A stretch of DNA of 8,317 nt from Alistipes sp. GTDB taxonomy: Bacteria > Bacteroidota > Bacteroidia > Bacteroidales > Rikenellaceae. Positions 1 through 6,792 of the stretch are shown piece after piece. The stretch covers positions 1-8,317 of the forward strand of contig JAFZDR010000020.1 of the NCBI GenBank assembly GCA_017561105.1, in the 5' to 3' direction. Every line of letters begins with the position of its first letter. Position 1 is the first letter of the stretch. The position numbers and the translations under genes were made by a program. Below the pieces are notes generated by a model. It was not told the origin of the DNA, did not search any database, and saw only the letters and a list, made by a program, of their open reading frames with translations.

Positions 1-285
1 CACTGGGAGAAGGGCTACCTTGGCCGCTACTACATCTTCTCACCACAATACTATGGCGACGATATCGACATCTACGCCAACAAGAAGAAGGCTGAGTACG
101 AGAAGGGTACTCCTCGCTTCTGGGTTGAGAATATGGGTGAGGATGTAGTTCGTACACTCGAGGTCTACAAGGTAGAGGAGATTGTACCTACTCAGACTAT
201 CCAGACCTACGAGTTCCTTCACACCAAGTGTATGGCTAAGGCGTCGTATCGTTTGGCTGCGCTCCTGAACGATATTTTCAAATAG
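1..285 (+). CDS. Class B S1/P1 nuclease-like pseudoenzyme (B0), 3' part only
   Basis: The open frame enters from the left edge and ends at TAG 283-285, giving the last 94 residues of a class B paralog. It starts at the site where active S1/P1 nucleases have HKFWD; here the visible residues are HWE, so the final zinc-ligand Asp is replaced by Glu (residue 3 of the fragment). The downstream block with YEKGTPRFWVEN and the C-terminal YRLAALLNDIFK match the complete class B gene at 1121-1912 very closely, including 32 identical bases (94-125 versus 1721-1752). A second in-frame stop (TAA, 286-288) follows at once. A 28-bp gap separates it from the next gene, so it belongs to the same transcription unit. 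Export cannot be judged because the N-terminus lies outside. Class assignment rests on similarity to B1 and is secure; non-catalytic status is inferred from the fragment. Confidence 0.85.
   Translation, partial: HWEKGYLGRYYIFSPQYYGDDIDIYANKKKAEYEKGTPRFWVENMGEDVVRTLEVYKVEEIVPTQTIQTYEFLHTKCMAKASYRLAALLNDIFK
94..125 (+). repeat. 32-bp exact repeat inside B0
   Basis: This segment encodes EYEKGTPRFW in B0 and is base-identical to 1721-1752 in B1, with similarity extending further downstream. Silent sites are also identical, so protein-level selection alone does not explain it. It links B0 and B1 as the most recently separated class B pair. Confidence 0.85.
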
Positions 286-336
286 TAAACACACTACAAA
301 TTAGGACCTAATTATGAAGAGTAAAATTTCAATTCT
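229..336 (+). repeat. Junction repeat, copy 1 (end of B0, gap, start of A1)
   Basis: Bases 229-336 are nearly identical to 1856-1962. They cover the last codons of the class B gene, the tandem stop, the whole intergenic leader and the first seven or eight codons of the class A gene. The longest exact run is 38 bases (266-303 versus 1893-1930), and the first 23 coding bases of A1 and A2 are also exact. There is one single-base insertion (copy 1 has an extra A before TTATG) and a few substitutions. The repeat is best explained by duplication of one A+B module. Confidence 0.9.
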
Positions 337-1114
337 GATCCTTGCGCTTGTCGCTACAATGGGAGTGCAACGCGCAATGGCTTGGGGCGGTCATGGTCAC
401 CGTATTTCGGCATATATCGCAGAGCAGCACCTCACTCCCGAGGCAAAGGCAAAGTGCGAGCACTATTTGAAGCACTCGTTACCATATTTTGCATCGTGGA
501 TGGACTATTGGCGCAATATCGTGCCATTCCGTGAGATTCACTATTGGCACACCTGTACCGTAGATAGCAACTTCGTACCTGTGGGTAAGACGGGTTATCC
601 TACTCGCGATGCCGCTTATCAGACCGAGCGCATCTTGAAGGAGATGGGCAACGGCAAGTATAAGAACCTGCCCGATTCGATTGTGATGGTCAATTTGAAG
701 GTACTTGTTCATATGGTACCCGATATGCACTGTCCGAGCCACACCGCCTATCCGAGATCGTTGGGTAAGCGTGTAGGCCCTATGTTGGTTAAGGGTACAA
801 AGTATGCCATGCATAAGTTCTGGGATGCTTCGCCGCACCTTCTCCATCCAAATTGGACCGTGCAGCGCTACGCCGAGGCTGTAGATACCTACTCGCCAAA
901 GAAGATTAAGAAGATCCAGAAGGGTACAGCCACAAAGTGGGGTATCGATAATGCCCACACCATGGAGGCGAGCTACACCCTTTGGGATAGTGGCGATGAG
1001 TTTACCGAGATCGGCGAGGAGCAGCGCAAGAATATCGAGGAGCACACCTTTATGGCATTGGCAAAGGGAGGCTACCGCTTGGCAGCAGTGTTGAATACAA
1101 TTTTCAATGAATAG
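314..1114 (+). CDS. Secreted S1/P1-type zinc endonuclease, class A (A1)
   Basis: 266 aa. A signal peptide (residues 1-23, hydrophobic core then AMA) leaves Trp24 as the mature N-terminus, which this family needs because the terminal amine and Trp carbonyl bind zinc. All nine P1-type ligands are present: W24, H29, D64 (ASWMD), H79 (HYWHT), H133 and D137 (HMVPDMHCPSH), H143, H167 and D171 (HKFWD). Spacings W-H 5, D-H 15, H-D 4, D-H 6 and H-D 4 equal those of P1. The C-terminal GGYRLAAVLN helix is the family tail. Family members cleave single-stranded DNA/RNA and remove 3'-phosphates from nucleotides; a periplasmic or extracellular site of action is expected. The Gln usual in the GDxHQPxH motif is Cys140. 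The leader is A/C-rich without Shine-Dalgarno and nearly identical to that of A2. Only 6 bp separate it from class B gene B1. The activity call is firm; the preferred substrate is unknown. Confidence 0.94.
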   Translation: MKSKISILILALVATMGVQRAMAWGGHGHRISAYIAEQHLTPEAKAKCEHYLKHSLPYFASWMDYWRNIVPFREIHYWHTCTVDSNFVPVGKTGYPTRDAAYQTERILKEMGNGKYKNLPDSIVMVNLKVLVHMVPDMHCPSHTAYPRSLGKRVGPMLVKGTKYAMHKFWDASPHLLHPNWTVQRYAEAVDTYSPKKIKKIQKGTATKWGIDNAHTMEASYTLWDSGDEFTEIGEEQRKNIEEHTFMALAKGGYRLAAVLNTIFNE

Positions 1115-1120
1115 GGCACT

Positions 1121-1912
1121 ATGAAAAAGATTACATTACTATATATATTTATGGTAGCATTTGCTGCCCAGGCGATGGCGTTCACTACTTTCGGACACCA
1201 AACTATCGCATCTATCGCCACCAAGCATCTCACCGAGAAGGCTCAGACCGATGTGAAGGCTATTCTTGGCACCGATATGGTGCAGGAGTGCGTATGGCTC
1301 AACACCCTTCGCACTAAGCCTGAGCTGGCATATACTAAGGATTGGCACATTTTCACACTCGATAGAGCAGGCAGATCGACAACTACAGCCGAGAATGACG
1401 GTATCGTACAGCTCGAGAAGGCTATTGCTGTACTTCGCGACCGTGCAAATAAGAGCGATTCGCTCGTTAAGGCATCGTTGAAGACGGTTATTCACCTTGT
1501 GGGCGATATGCACTGTATTCCTCATATCCGTATCGACGGTGTTGAGGCGAGCAAGGGCTTTAAGTTTAAGCTCCATAACACCTTGGTAGGCAAGGGTTAT
1601 AAGGAGTGGAACACCTCTTGGGAGGCAATGTGGCAGAGAGGATTCTCTGAGCGCAATGTAATTCTCTCGCCTTCGTACTATGGTGCCGATGTAGAGATCT
1701 TCCTCGGTAGCAAGAAGACCGAGTACGAGAAGGGTACTCCTCGCTTCTGGGTCGAGAATGTTGGCCAGGATGTGGTATTTGGCTTGGGTGTATTCTCGCC
1801 TAATGCGTTGATTTCGGCCGAGGATAAAGAGCGTATGGAGGATATCCACAACAGATGTATGGCTAAGGCGGGCTACCGCTTGGCTGCGCTCTTGAACGAT
1901 ATTTTCAAATAG
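1121..1912 (+). CDS. Class B S1/P1 nuclease-like protein with partly lost zinc site (B1)
   Basis: 263 aa, with a signal peptide ending AMA before Phe21. It is the least decayed class B member. Aligned with class A it keeps H26, H76 (KDWHIF), H125 and D129 (HLVGDMHCIPH) and H135. It has Phe21 instead of the N-terminal Trp and Asn61 instead of the first Asp, at the exact 15-residue distance from H76. The HKFWD region is replaced by EAMWQ (residues 168-172), removing both ligands there. One metal could still bind at the first site, but a normal trinuclear centre cannot form. The C-terminus KAGYRLAALLNDIFK is typical of the family. It starts 6 bp after A1, in the same frame as A1, with only a weak AGGG (1113-1116) before ATG. 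Tandem stops TAG TAA end it. Its frame is intact, so it is a maintained gene, probably a partner or regulator of the adjacent nuclease; that role is inference. Confidence 0.88.
   Translation: MKKITLLYIFMVAFAAQAMAFTTFGHQTIASIATKHLTEKAQTDVKAILGTDMVQECVWLNTLRTKPELAYTKDWHIFTLDRAGRSTTTAENDGIVQLEKAIAVLRDRANKSDSLVKASLKTVIHLVGDMHCIPHIRIDGVEASKGFKFKLHNTLVGKGYKEWNTSWEAMWQRGFSERNVILSPSYYGADVEIFLGSKKTEYEKGTPRFWVENVGQDVVFGLGVFSPNALISAEDKERMEDIHNRCMAKAGYRLAALLNDIFK
1721..1752 (+). repeat. 32-bp exact repeat inside B1
   Basis: This is the partner of 94-125 at an offset of 1627 bp, the same offset as the junction repeat. Both therefore derive from the same module duplication. Confidence 0.85.
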
Positions 1913-1962
1913 TAAACACACTACAAATTAAGACCTATTATGAAGAGTAAAATTTCAATTCT
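1856..1962 (+). repeat. Junction repeat, copy 2 (end of B1, gap, start of A2)
   Basis: This is the second copy of the 229-336 block, 1627 bp downstream, which is the length of one A+B module. The non-coding leader is conserved as well as the coding ends. This means the duplication is recent, that gene conversion has acted, or that the leader is functionally constrained. The junctions before A3, A4 and A5 do not share this sequence. Confidence 0.9.
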
Positions 1963-2737
1963 TGTTATTGCGTTTATCGCCTTTTTGGGCGTACAGAGCG
2001 CAAAGGCTTGGGGCGGATTTGGTCATGGTGCAATCGCCTATGTTGCAGAGCAGCATCTGACTCCGCAGGCCAAGTCGGAGGTTCGTCGTTACCTCAACCA
2101 TACACTTCCGTTCTACGCATCGTGGATGGATCATTGGCGTGCTGTGCCACCGTTCCACCCAACCAACAGCTGGCACGGCTTCTCAGCTGCAGCTGACGGT
2201 ACCGTAGATTGGTCAAAGGGCGATGGTAAGGCTATGGGTCAGGTTAAGATGATATTGGAGACCATGGGTAACGGCAAATATAAGAACTTGCCTGATTCGC
2301 TCGTGCGCCATAACATCCTTATCTTGGTACACGCACTCCCTGATATGCACTGCCCTGTACATGTGGGATACTCAAAGAAGGATTATCCGGAGTATCGCTA
2401 CTCGTTGCGTCGCAATGGCAAGACATATAAAACACACGGATTTTGGGATGGTTCGCCTGGCTTTCAGCGTAGAGGTTGGACCTACGAGAAGTATAGCTCT
2501 ATAGTTGATAATATCACTCCAAAGCAGGCTAAGAAGATTGTCAAGAAGGGCAACTTGGAGTATTGGGGCAAGGATATCATCAAGCAGGGTCACCGCGCTT
2601 ATGCCATAACTCCGGCTAATACGGATATCGCAAAGCTCACAGCTGACGAGAAGGCTAATGTGTTGGCTTTGGCTGACGAGATGTCTATGAAAGCAGCATA
2701 TCGCTTGGCGTATGTGTTAAATGAGATTTTTAAGTAG
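1940..2737 (+). CDS. Secreted S1/P1-type zinc endonuclease, class A (A2)
   Basis: 265 aa. The signal peptide ends AKA before Trp24. The full ligand set is W24, H29, D64 (ASWMD), H79 (NSWHG), H131, D135, H141 (HALPDMHCPVH), H166 and D170 (HGFWD). The mature chain has a single Cys (Cys138, next to the zinc motif), so no internal disulfide is possible. Codons 1-7 and the leader are almost identical to A1, and the MGNGKYKNLPDS block (2264-2299) differs from A1 at only four bases. However, the loop after the zinc motif (VGYSKKDYPEY) resembles A5 rather than A1, so the gene looks mosaic. The C-terminus is KAAYRLAYVLNEIFK. Stops TAG and TAA are in tandem. Role as a broad single-strand-directed nuclease outside the cytoplasm follows from the family; which nucleic acid it meets is unknown. 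It lies 27 bp after B1 and 28 bp before B2. Confidence 0.94.
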   Translation: MKSKISILVIAFIAFLGVQSAKAWGGFGHGAIAYVAEQHLTPQAKSEVRRYLNHTLPFYASWMDHWRAVPPFHPTNSWHGFSAAADGTVDWSKGDGKAMGQVKMILETMGNGKYKNLPDSLVRHNILILVHALPDMHCPVHVGYSKKDYPEYRYSLRRNGKTYKTHGFWDGSPGFQRRGWTYEKYSSIVDNITPKQAKKIVKKGNLEYWGKDIIKQGHRAYAITPANTDIAKLTADEKANVLALADEMSMKAAYRLAYVLNEIFK

Positions 2738-2765
2738 TAAACATAAGTATTTGCAATTGAAAGTT

Positions 2766-3554
2766 ATGAAAAAGATATTTTTGGTTGTTGCATTTGCACT
2801 CGTAGCATTTGGCGCAAGTGCTTGGAATGTTACCCAGGACGAGGGCGTTGTAGTATTGGCAACAAAGAACCTCACTCCCGAGGCTAAAAGCATGGTTGAA
2901 AAGTATCTGGGCACAAGCTATGCTGATGATGTTCAGTATCTCACCAATTTGGAGAAGAAGAAGGCTGCAAAACACAGCAAGGAGATTCACTATCTCCACC
3001 TCGACAGCTCGTTGCAGCCTATGAAGGTTGAGGGCGATGATGCGTTGGCATCACTCGAGAAGATGATGGAGGTTGTTCGCACTCGCAACTCGCACTCTAA
3101 GGCAGAGGTTGTAACTGCGTTGCGTACCATTATCAACCTTATGTGCGATATTCACAACTTCTCGTATGTTCGCATCGAGGGTGTTCCGCACTCGCAGCAG
3201 GAGTTCACATTCCAGAGCTATGGTGGCGATGTTGGCAAGCGCAAGACTACTAACAAGGTTTGGTGGTCGCGCTTCTGGAACGCTTATGGCGGCTGGCATG
3301 TTGGTTTTTCGGGTAATCTCTGGGCCGAGGATTTAGAGTTGTGCCACGGCAAGCAGCGCGAGGAGTTTGCTGCCGGTTCACTCCAGGAGTGGGTGTCGCA
3401 GACCGCAGTTCAGGCATCGAAGCTCTATGAGCGTATCAAGCCTGAGTATGCTATGACTCGTCGCGAGCGCAATGAGTTGGAGTATCTCAACTACGAGATG
3501 ATTGCTCGCGCAGGCTATCGCTTGGGTAAACTCTTCAACGAACTTGCAAAATAG
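2766..3554 (+). CDS. Class B S1/P1 nuclease-like pseudoenzyme (B2)
   Basis: 262 aa. ATG 2766 is chosen because it gives MKK plus a clean signal peptide ending ASA before Trp20. An in-frame ATG at 2721 would overlap the end of A2 and put a polar tail before the signal peptide. Of the nine zinc ligands it keeps W20, H75 (EIHYLH) and D128 (MCDIH). The others are replaced: H6-equivalent by D25, first Asp by T60, H116-equivalent by N124, H126-equivalent by Y134, and HKFWD by SRFWN. His130, two residues after D128, is kept. The RAGYRLGKLFN tail shows the fold is retained. Catalysis is very unlikely. It ends with tandem TAG TAG and lies 11 bp before A3. The 28-bp leader is AT-rich without Shine-Dalgarno. 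A binding, scaffolding or inhibitory role beside its neighbouring nucleases is inferred from position only. Confidence 0.87.
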   Translation: MKKIFLVVAFALVAFGASAWNVTQDEGVVVLATKNLTPEAKSMVEKYLGTSYADDVQYLTNLEKKKAAKHSKEIHYLHLDSSLQPMKVEGDDALASLEKMMEVVRTRNSHSKAEVVTALRTIINLMCDIHNFSYVRIEGVPHSQQEFTFQSYGGDVGKRKTTNKVWWSRFWNAYGGWHVGFSGNLWAEDLELCHGKQREEFAAGSLQEWVSQTAVQASKLYERIKPEYAMTRRERNELEYLNYEMIARAGYRLGKLFNELAK

Positions 3555-3565
3555 TAGTTGCTGAT

Positions 3566-4360
3566 ATGAAATTGCGATTAGTTCTTGTCGCTCTCTGCCT
3601 CGCCTTCGTGTCTGCGGAGGCGATGGCGTGGAGCGGACTCACGCATAATGCTATAGGTCATATTGCCGATCAGCACCTCACCCCCGAGGCGAAGGCGAAG
3701 CGCAACCACTATCTCAACCACACGCTTGCCTACTATGCAAGCTGGCAGGACGAGGTGGCGTGGTCTAAAGAGTATGCCGAAACTCGCTTTTGGCATGCGG
3801 TGCGTTTCGATGCAAAGAATCGCTTTCAGTATCGTGAGGGCAGAAACGCCATAACTCATATCTCGCGCATTTGGAACGAGATGCGTAACGGTGGCTATAA
3901 GAAGCTCGACGATTCGACCATTGTCGTAAATCTCAAGCTCTTGACTCATATGGTGGGCGATATGCACTGTCCGTCGCACAATATGTATGATGCCGATCCA
4001 AGCCCTAAGGTGAAGCGATTTTCGATTCTTTACAAGGGTAAGAAGGTCTATTGGCATAAGTTCTGGGATAGCTCGGCATCAAGCTATTTCCACCGAAAAT
4101 GGACTTGTCGAGATTATCAGAAGAATCTCGATGTTCTCACACCAAAGCAGATTGCCAAGATCTGCAAGGGTACTCCCGAGCAGTGGGCAAAGCAGAATGG
4201 TAAGGATATGCGTGAGCCATATACGTTGCTTATTCCTCATACCGAGTTGAGCGAAATGCCTGCGGAGAACATTGCGCGAATGACCGAGATCGTCGATTTG
4301 CAGATTCAGCGCGGAGCTTATCGTCTGGCACATGTTATTAACGATATCTTTAAAGAGTAG
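3566..4360 (+). CDS. Secreted S1/P1-type zinc endonuclease, class A (A3)
   Basis: 264 aa with a signal peptide ending AMA before Trp22. The ligands are complete: W22, H27 (WSGLTH), D62 (ASWQD), H77 (RFWHA), H128, D132, H138 (HMVGDMHCPSH), H164 and D168 (HKFWD). The W-H, D-H and H-D spacings equal those of P1 nuclease. This is the member whose zinc motif is closest to the textbook HxxGDxHxPxH, except that Cys135 replaces the usual Gln. The loop after the motif (NMYDADPSPK) resembles A1 in lacking the KKxxPE segment of A2 and A5. The KICKGTPEQW block and GAYRLAHVIN tail are typical of class A here. Start spacing from A2 is exactly 1626 bp, the same as A1 to A2. The stop is followed directly by a strong Shine-Dalgarno for B3. 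Active nuclease is well supported; substrate and final location are inferred. Confidence 0.94.
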   Translation: MKLRLVLVALCLAFVSAEAMAWSGLTHNAIGHIADQHLTPEAKAKRNHYLNHTLAYYASWQDEVAWSKEYAETRFWHAVRFDAKNRFQYREGRNAITHISRIWNEMRNGGYKKLDDSTIVVNLKLLTHMVGDMHCPSHNMYDADPSPKVKRFSILYKGKKVYWHKFWDSSASSYFHRKWTCRDYQKNLDVLTPKQIAKICKGTPEQWAKQNGKDMREPYTLLIPHTELSEMPAENIARMTEIVDLQIQRGAYRLAHVINDIFKE

Positions 4361-4364
4361 GAGG
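4359..4364 (+). promoter_or_regulatory. Shine-Dalgarno AGGAGG of B3
   Basis: AGGAGG overlaps the A3 stop codon (TAG 4358-4360) and lies 7 nt before ATG 4372. It decides the B3 start against GTG 4366. Strong Shine-Dalgarno sequences are uncommon in Bacteroidales, which makes this and the B4 site notable. Overlap with the upstream stop suggests re-initiation by ribosomes finishing A3 (inference). Confidence 0.75.
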
Positions 4365-4371
4365 AGTGGCG

Positions 4372-5145
4372 ATGAAGAGATTTTTACTACTTTTAGTATC
4401 TGTAGCAACGATCCTTTCGGCACAGGCCTGGAGCGGTATCGGCAATCCTGCCACTCGTGCCTTTGCAAAGCAGTTTATGACTCCGGAGGCGCGCAAGGAG
4501 AATGCCCGTATCTGGAAACTGAATAAGAAATATCCGGCCGAGAAGAGCGACAAACCTACCGATCTGCGTTGGAATAAGGTGACTCTTGATGCCGATTTGC
4601 GCTCTACAACCACCTACGAGGGCGATGTTGTGGTGCAGATGGAGAGGGCTGCAGAGGTGTTGCGTAATCGCAAAAACTATAGCGAGAAGGAGCAGATCGA
4701 GGCTATGCGTACAGTAACCTACAATATGATTCTTCTCCACACTTTCGGCAATATTTCGATCGAGGGCAATGAGTTGACAAATGGCTTCTTTGTACTGCTC
4801 TCATCCGGTGCTGCAGCCGATGTAAATGCAAGCAAAATGCGTAAGTACAAGTGGCAGACCTTGTGGAATCGTGCCATTTTACTTCGTCACTACGGCTTTA
4901 CGGCCGATATGTATGCCGAGGAGCTGGCTATCAGCCATGGCAACAATAAGGATGCCTTCTCGGCGGGTACAATTCGCGATTGGGCTGCAGATATGGGCGC
5001 CGAACTCTCTAAGCAACTTGAAGGTGCAAAACCTAATATGGTGGTTGATAGATTGAAGATGTTGGAGTACGAAACGGTAAATGACCGCATTATGGCAAAG
5101 GCGGGCTATCGTCTGGCTGCGCTCCTTAACGATGTGCTTAAATAG
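4372..5145 (+). CDS. Class B S1/P1 nuclease-like pseudoenzyme, most degenerate (B3)
   Basis: 257 aa. ATG 4372 is preferred over an in-frame GTG at 4366 because AGGAGG at 4359-4364 lies 7 nt from the ATG but only 1 nt from the GTG. The signal peptide ends AQA before Trp20. Trp20 is the only zinc ligand left: the H6, H60, H116, D120 and H126 positions are N25, N68, Y117, L121 and N127, HKFWD is QTLWN, and the first Asp lies in a rearranged stretch. His123, two residues after the lost Asp, survives. The block HGNNKDAFSAGTIRDWAADM and tail KAGYRLAALLNDVLK tie it to the other class B genes. The protein contains no Cys. It cannot be a zinc nuclease by the known mechanism. Its frame is intact and it is embedded in the operon, so it is probably kept for a non-catalytic function. 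Confidence 0.86.
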   Translation: MKRFLLLLVSVATILSAQAWSGIGNPATRAFAKQFMTPEARKENARIWKLNKKYPAEKSDKPTDLRWNKVTLDADLRSTTTYEGDVVVQMERAAEVLRNRKNYSEKEQIEAMRTVTYNMILLHTFGNISIEGNELTNGFFVLLSSGAAADVNASKMRKYKWQTLWNRAILLRHYGFTADMYAEELAISHGNNKDAFSAGTIRDWAADMGAELSKQLEGAKPNMVVDRLKMLEYETVNDRIMAKAGYRLAALLNDVLK

Positions 5146-5163
5146 AAAAACAATAACTCTACA

Positions 5164-5955
5164 ATGAACAAGAAACTTATAATTTTATTGGTGGCAGTAG
5201 CGTTGCTGTCGGTCAATAAGGCGATGGCGTGGGGAGGTTTTGCTCACTCGGCCATAACCGAGATTGCCGAGCGCAACCTCACTCCCGAGGCGCGCGAGAA
5301 GATACACCACTATCTGAATCACTCGTTGCCATTCTATGCTATTTGGATGGATCAGCATCGCTATACCGACCCTTATCGTCCATCTGGTAAGTGGCATAGC
5401 AACTGGATGGATAAGAATGGCGCTGTAGATATGAATAATGAATACTGCGCCGCATATCAGACCACACGTGTTTGGAACGAGTTGAAGAACTACAAAAAGA
5501 TGGCGGATAAGGATGTCAAACTGAATCTGCTCTACCTTATTCACCTCGTGGCAGATATGCATTGTCCTTGCCACAATGTATGGCCTAAGGAGTCGCATCC
5601 GCAGTATCGATACCACCTTACTAATAATAAAGGTAAGAAGGAGAGCTTCCACAAGTTCTGGGATAACGATGCTATTCTCTACGGTCGTAAGAAGTGGACC
5701 GTAACCTACTATGCCAACAAGATGGCAACCCTCTCGGAGAAGGAGATAAAGAAGATTTGCAAGGGAACACCTTACAAGTGGGCAGTAACGAGCCTTCCAA
5801 ACGCGGAGCGCACCTTCGAACTCACTCCAAAGGGCTCGAATGTGCAGAAATACAGTAAGGCCGACCGCTTGGAGATGCGTCGCATTTCGGACGAGGAGAT
5901 TCTCAAGGCGGGTTATCGTCTGGCTTATGTTATGAATCAGATCTTTAAGAAGTAA
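5164..5955 (+). CDS. Secreted S1/P1-type zinc endonuclease, class A (A4)
   Basis: 263 aa with a signal peptide ending AMA before Trp23. The full P1-type set is present: W23, H28 (WGGFAH), D63 (AIWMD), H78 (GKWHS), H127, D131, H137 (HLVADMHCPCH), H163 and D167 (HKFWD). The zinc motif contains two Cys (134 and 136) as CPC, unique in this array. A loop after it (PKESHPQYRY) resembles A2 and A5. The KICKGTPYKW block and KAGYRLAYVMN tail are class-typical. The leader AAAAACAATAACTCTACA has no Shine-Dalgarno and is A/C-rich like those of A1, A2 and A5. The gene sits 18 bp after B3 and 12 bp before B4, and both gaps keep the same reading frame. Nuclease function is strongly supported by ligands; the CPC pair might affect metal binding or redox sensitivity (inference). 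Confidence 0.94.
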   Translation: MNKKLIILLVAVALLSVNKAMAWGGFAHSAITEIAERNLTPEAREKIHHYLNHSLPFYAIWMDQHRYTDPYRPSGKWHSNWMDKNGAVDMNNEYCAAYQTTRVWNELKNYKKMADKDVKLNLLYLIHLVADMHCPCHNVWPKESHPQYRYHLTNNKGKKESFHKFWDNDAILYGRKKWTVTYYANKMATLSEKEIKKICKGTPYKWAVTSLPNAERTFELTPKGSNVQKYSKADRLEMRRISDEEILKAGYRLAYVMNQIFKK

Positions 5956-5960
5956 GGAGG
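5954..5960 (+). promoter_or_regulatory. Shine-Dalgarno AAGGAGG of B4
   Basis: AAGGAGG starts within the A4 stop codon (TAA 5953-5955) and lies 7 nt before ATG 5968. It is the strongest ribosome binding site in the window and, like that of B3, is fused to the stop of the preceding class A gene. Confidence 0.78.
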
Positions 5961-5967
5961 GCTGAGT

Positions 5968-6759
5968 ATGAAGAAGTTATTTATTACACTCGCCCTTGCA
6001 ATGGGCGTATATACGGCACAGGCGTGGAATTGGGTTTACGATCAGGCGGCATTACTCCTGGCGTTCGAGAGTATGACTCCCGAGGCTCAGTCTGTGATGA
6101 AACAATACTTGGGCGAGAATATCCGCCAGCAGATTCAGACCTTCGAGCAGGCTCGCAAGAAGGGCCAGTTACTCGATACAGCCGATTGGCGTACCGTAAC
6201 GCTCGATATGGATCTGAAGGCGGTGGTAGCTGACGATAAGAACGCTATCGCACAGCTCGAAAATGCGGTTGATGTTGTTAAGGCCTGCGCATCGAAGAGC
6301 AGCGAGGAGGTTGCTTTCGCAATCCACAAGATTATCGAGCTGACAATCGAGATGCACAATGTGGGCAATGTATATCTTGAGGAGTTCCCATATTCGAAGG
6401 AGGACTTCGAGTTCCAGCAGTCGATGGGAGGTTATGGCGCAAAGGAGAAGTTCCGCCCTCGCAAGTGGAAGCACTTCTGGTCGTACGGCTTCTCGGTATT
6501 CCACTCGTCGTGGTCGGCAGAGATGCATGTTCGCGACTTGAAGGTGTGCCACGGCCGCTACAAGGAGCAGTATATGGCGGGTACAATTCGCGATTGGGCT
6601 ACCGATATGGGTAAATTGGTGAAGCCGCTCTATGCTTGGGCCGACCCAACCTGCAGACTCTCGCGTCAGGCTCATGCCGAAGAGGAGGAGCGCTTCTATG
6701 CGGGTGTGGCTCGCGCGGCATATCGTATCGCTGCATTGATGAATAGTGCAACCAAATAG
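5968..6759 (+). CDS. Class B S1/P1 nuclease-like pseudoenzyme (B4)
   Basis: 263 aa; ATG 5968 has a strong Shine-Dalgarno AAGGAGG (5954-5960) 7 nt upstream. The signal peptide ends AQA before Trp20. Aligned with class A, ligands are replaced as follows: H6 by D25, first Asp by E60, H60 by R75 (ADWRTVTLD), H116 by E124, D120 by E128, H126 by N134, and HKFWD by KHFWS. Only Trp20 matches a ligand, yet His130 in IEMH is kept. Several ligands have become acidic, so weak binding of another divalent metal is conceivable but untested. The class B hallmarks HGRYKEQYMAGTIRDW and the AAYRIAALMN tail are present. It is a maintained frame in the same operon, 33 bp before A5. A non-catalytic partner role is inferred. 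Confidence 0.87.
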   Translation: MKKLFITLALAMGVYTAQAWNWVYDQAALLLAFESMTPEAQSVMKQYLGENIRQQIQTFEQARKKGQLLDTADWRTVTLDMDLKAVVADDKNAIAQLENAVDVVKACASKSSEEVAFAIHKIIELTIEMHNVGNVYLEEFPYSKEDFEFQQSMGGYGAKEKFRPRKWKHFWSYGFSVFHSSWSAEMHVRDLKVCHGRYKEQYMAGTIRDWATDMGKLVKPLYAWADPTCRLSRQAHAEEEERFYAGVARAAYRIAALMNSATK

Positions 6760-6792
6760 AGATAACACAATAACCAATCTCACAATAAAATT
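6760..6792 (+). promoter_or_regulatory. A/C-rich leader before A5 with doubled CACAATAA
   Basis: This is the longest intergenic gap in the window (33 bp). It contains CACAATAA at 6766-6773 and 6781-6788 and no Shine-Dalgarno. A-rich leaders without Shine-Dalgarno are the common form in Bacteroidales. A protein or RNA binding site is possible but not demonstrated, and the repeat is short enough to be chance. No convincing promoter was found here. Confidence 0.35.

Noticed and set aside
1139..1921. Long open frame on the minus strand (260 codons) opposite B1, with similar ones at 40-294, 479-1045, 4079-4468, 5185-5652 and 6169-6783
   Set aside because: They mirror strong sense genes, arise from the codon bias of the plus strand (few TTA, CTA and TCA codons), show no family features, and those at 40-294 and 1139-1921 begin alike only because the B0 and B1 gene ends are repeated.
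2746..2753. AGTATTTG as a Bacteroidales -7 promoter box (TAnnTTTG) before B2
   Set aside because: The first two bases do not match, there is no clear upstream -33 element, and it would leave a leader shorter than 12 nt.
2721..2765. Upstream in-frame ATG for B2 adding 15 residues
   Set aside because: It overlaps the coding end of A2, places polar residues before the signal peptide, and is not paralleled in any sister gene; ATG 2766 matches the MKK start of the others.
4366..4371. GTG start for B3
   Set aside because: It lies only 1 nt from the Shine-Dalgarno, while ATG 4372 has ideal 7-nt spacing.
1121..6759. Calling class B genes pseudogenes
   Set aside because: They have full-length frames, signal peptides, conserved fold motifs and comparable lengths; loss is confined largely to catalytic ligands, so pseudoenzyme is the better term.
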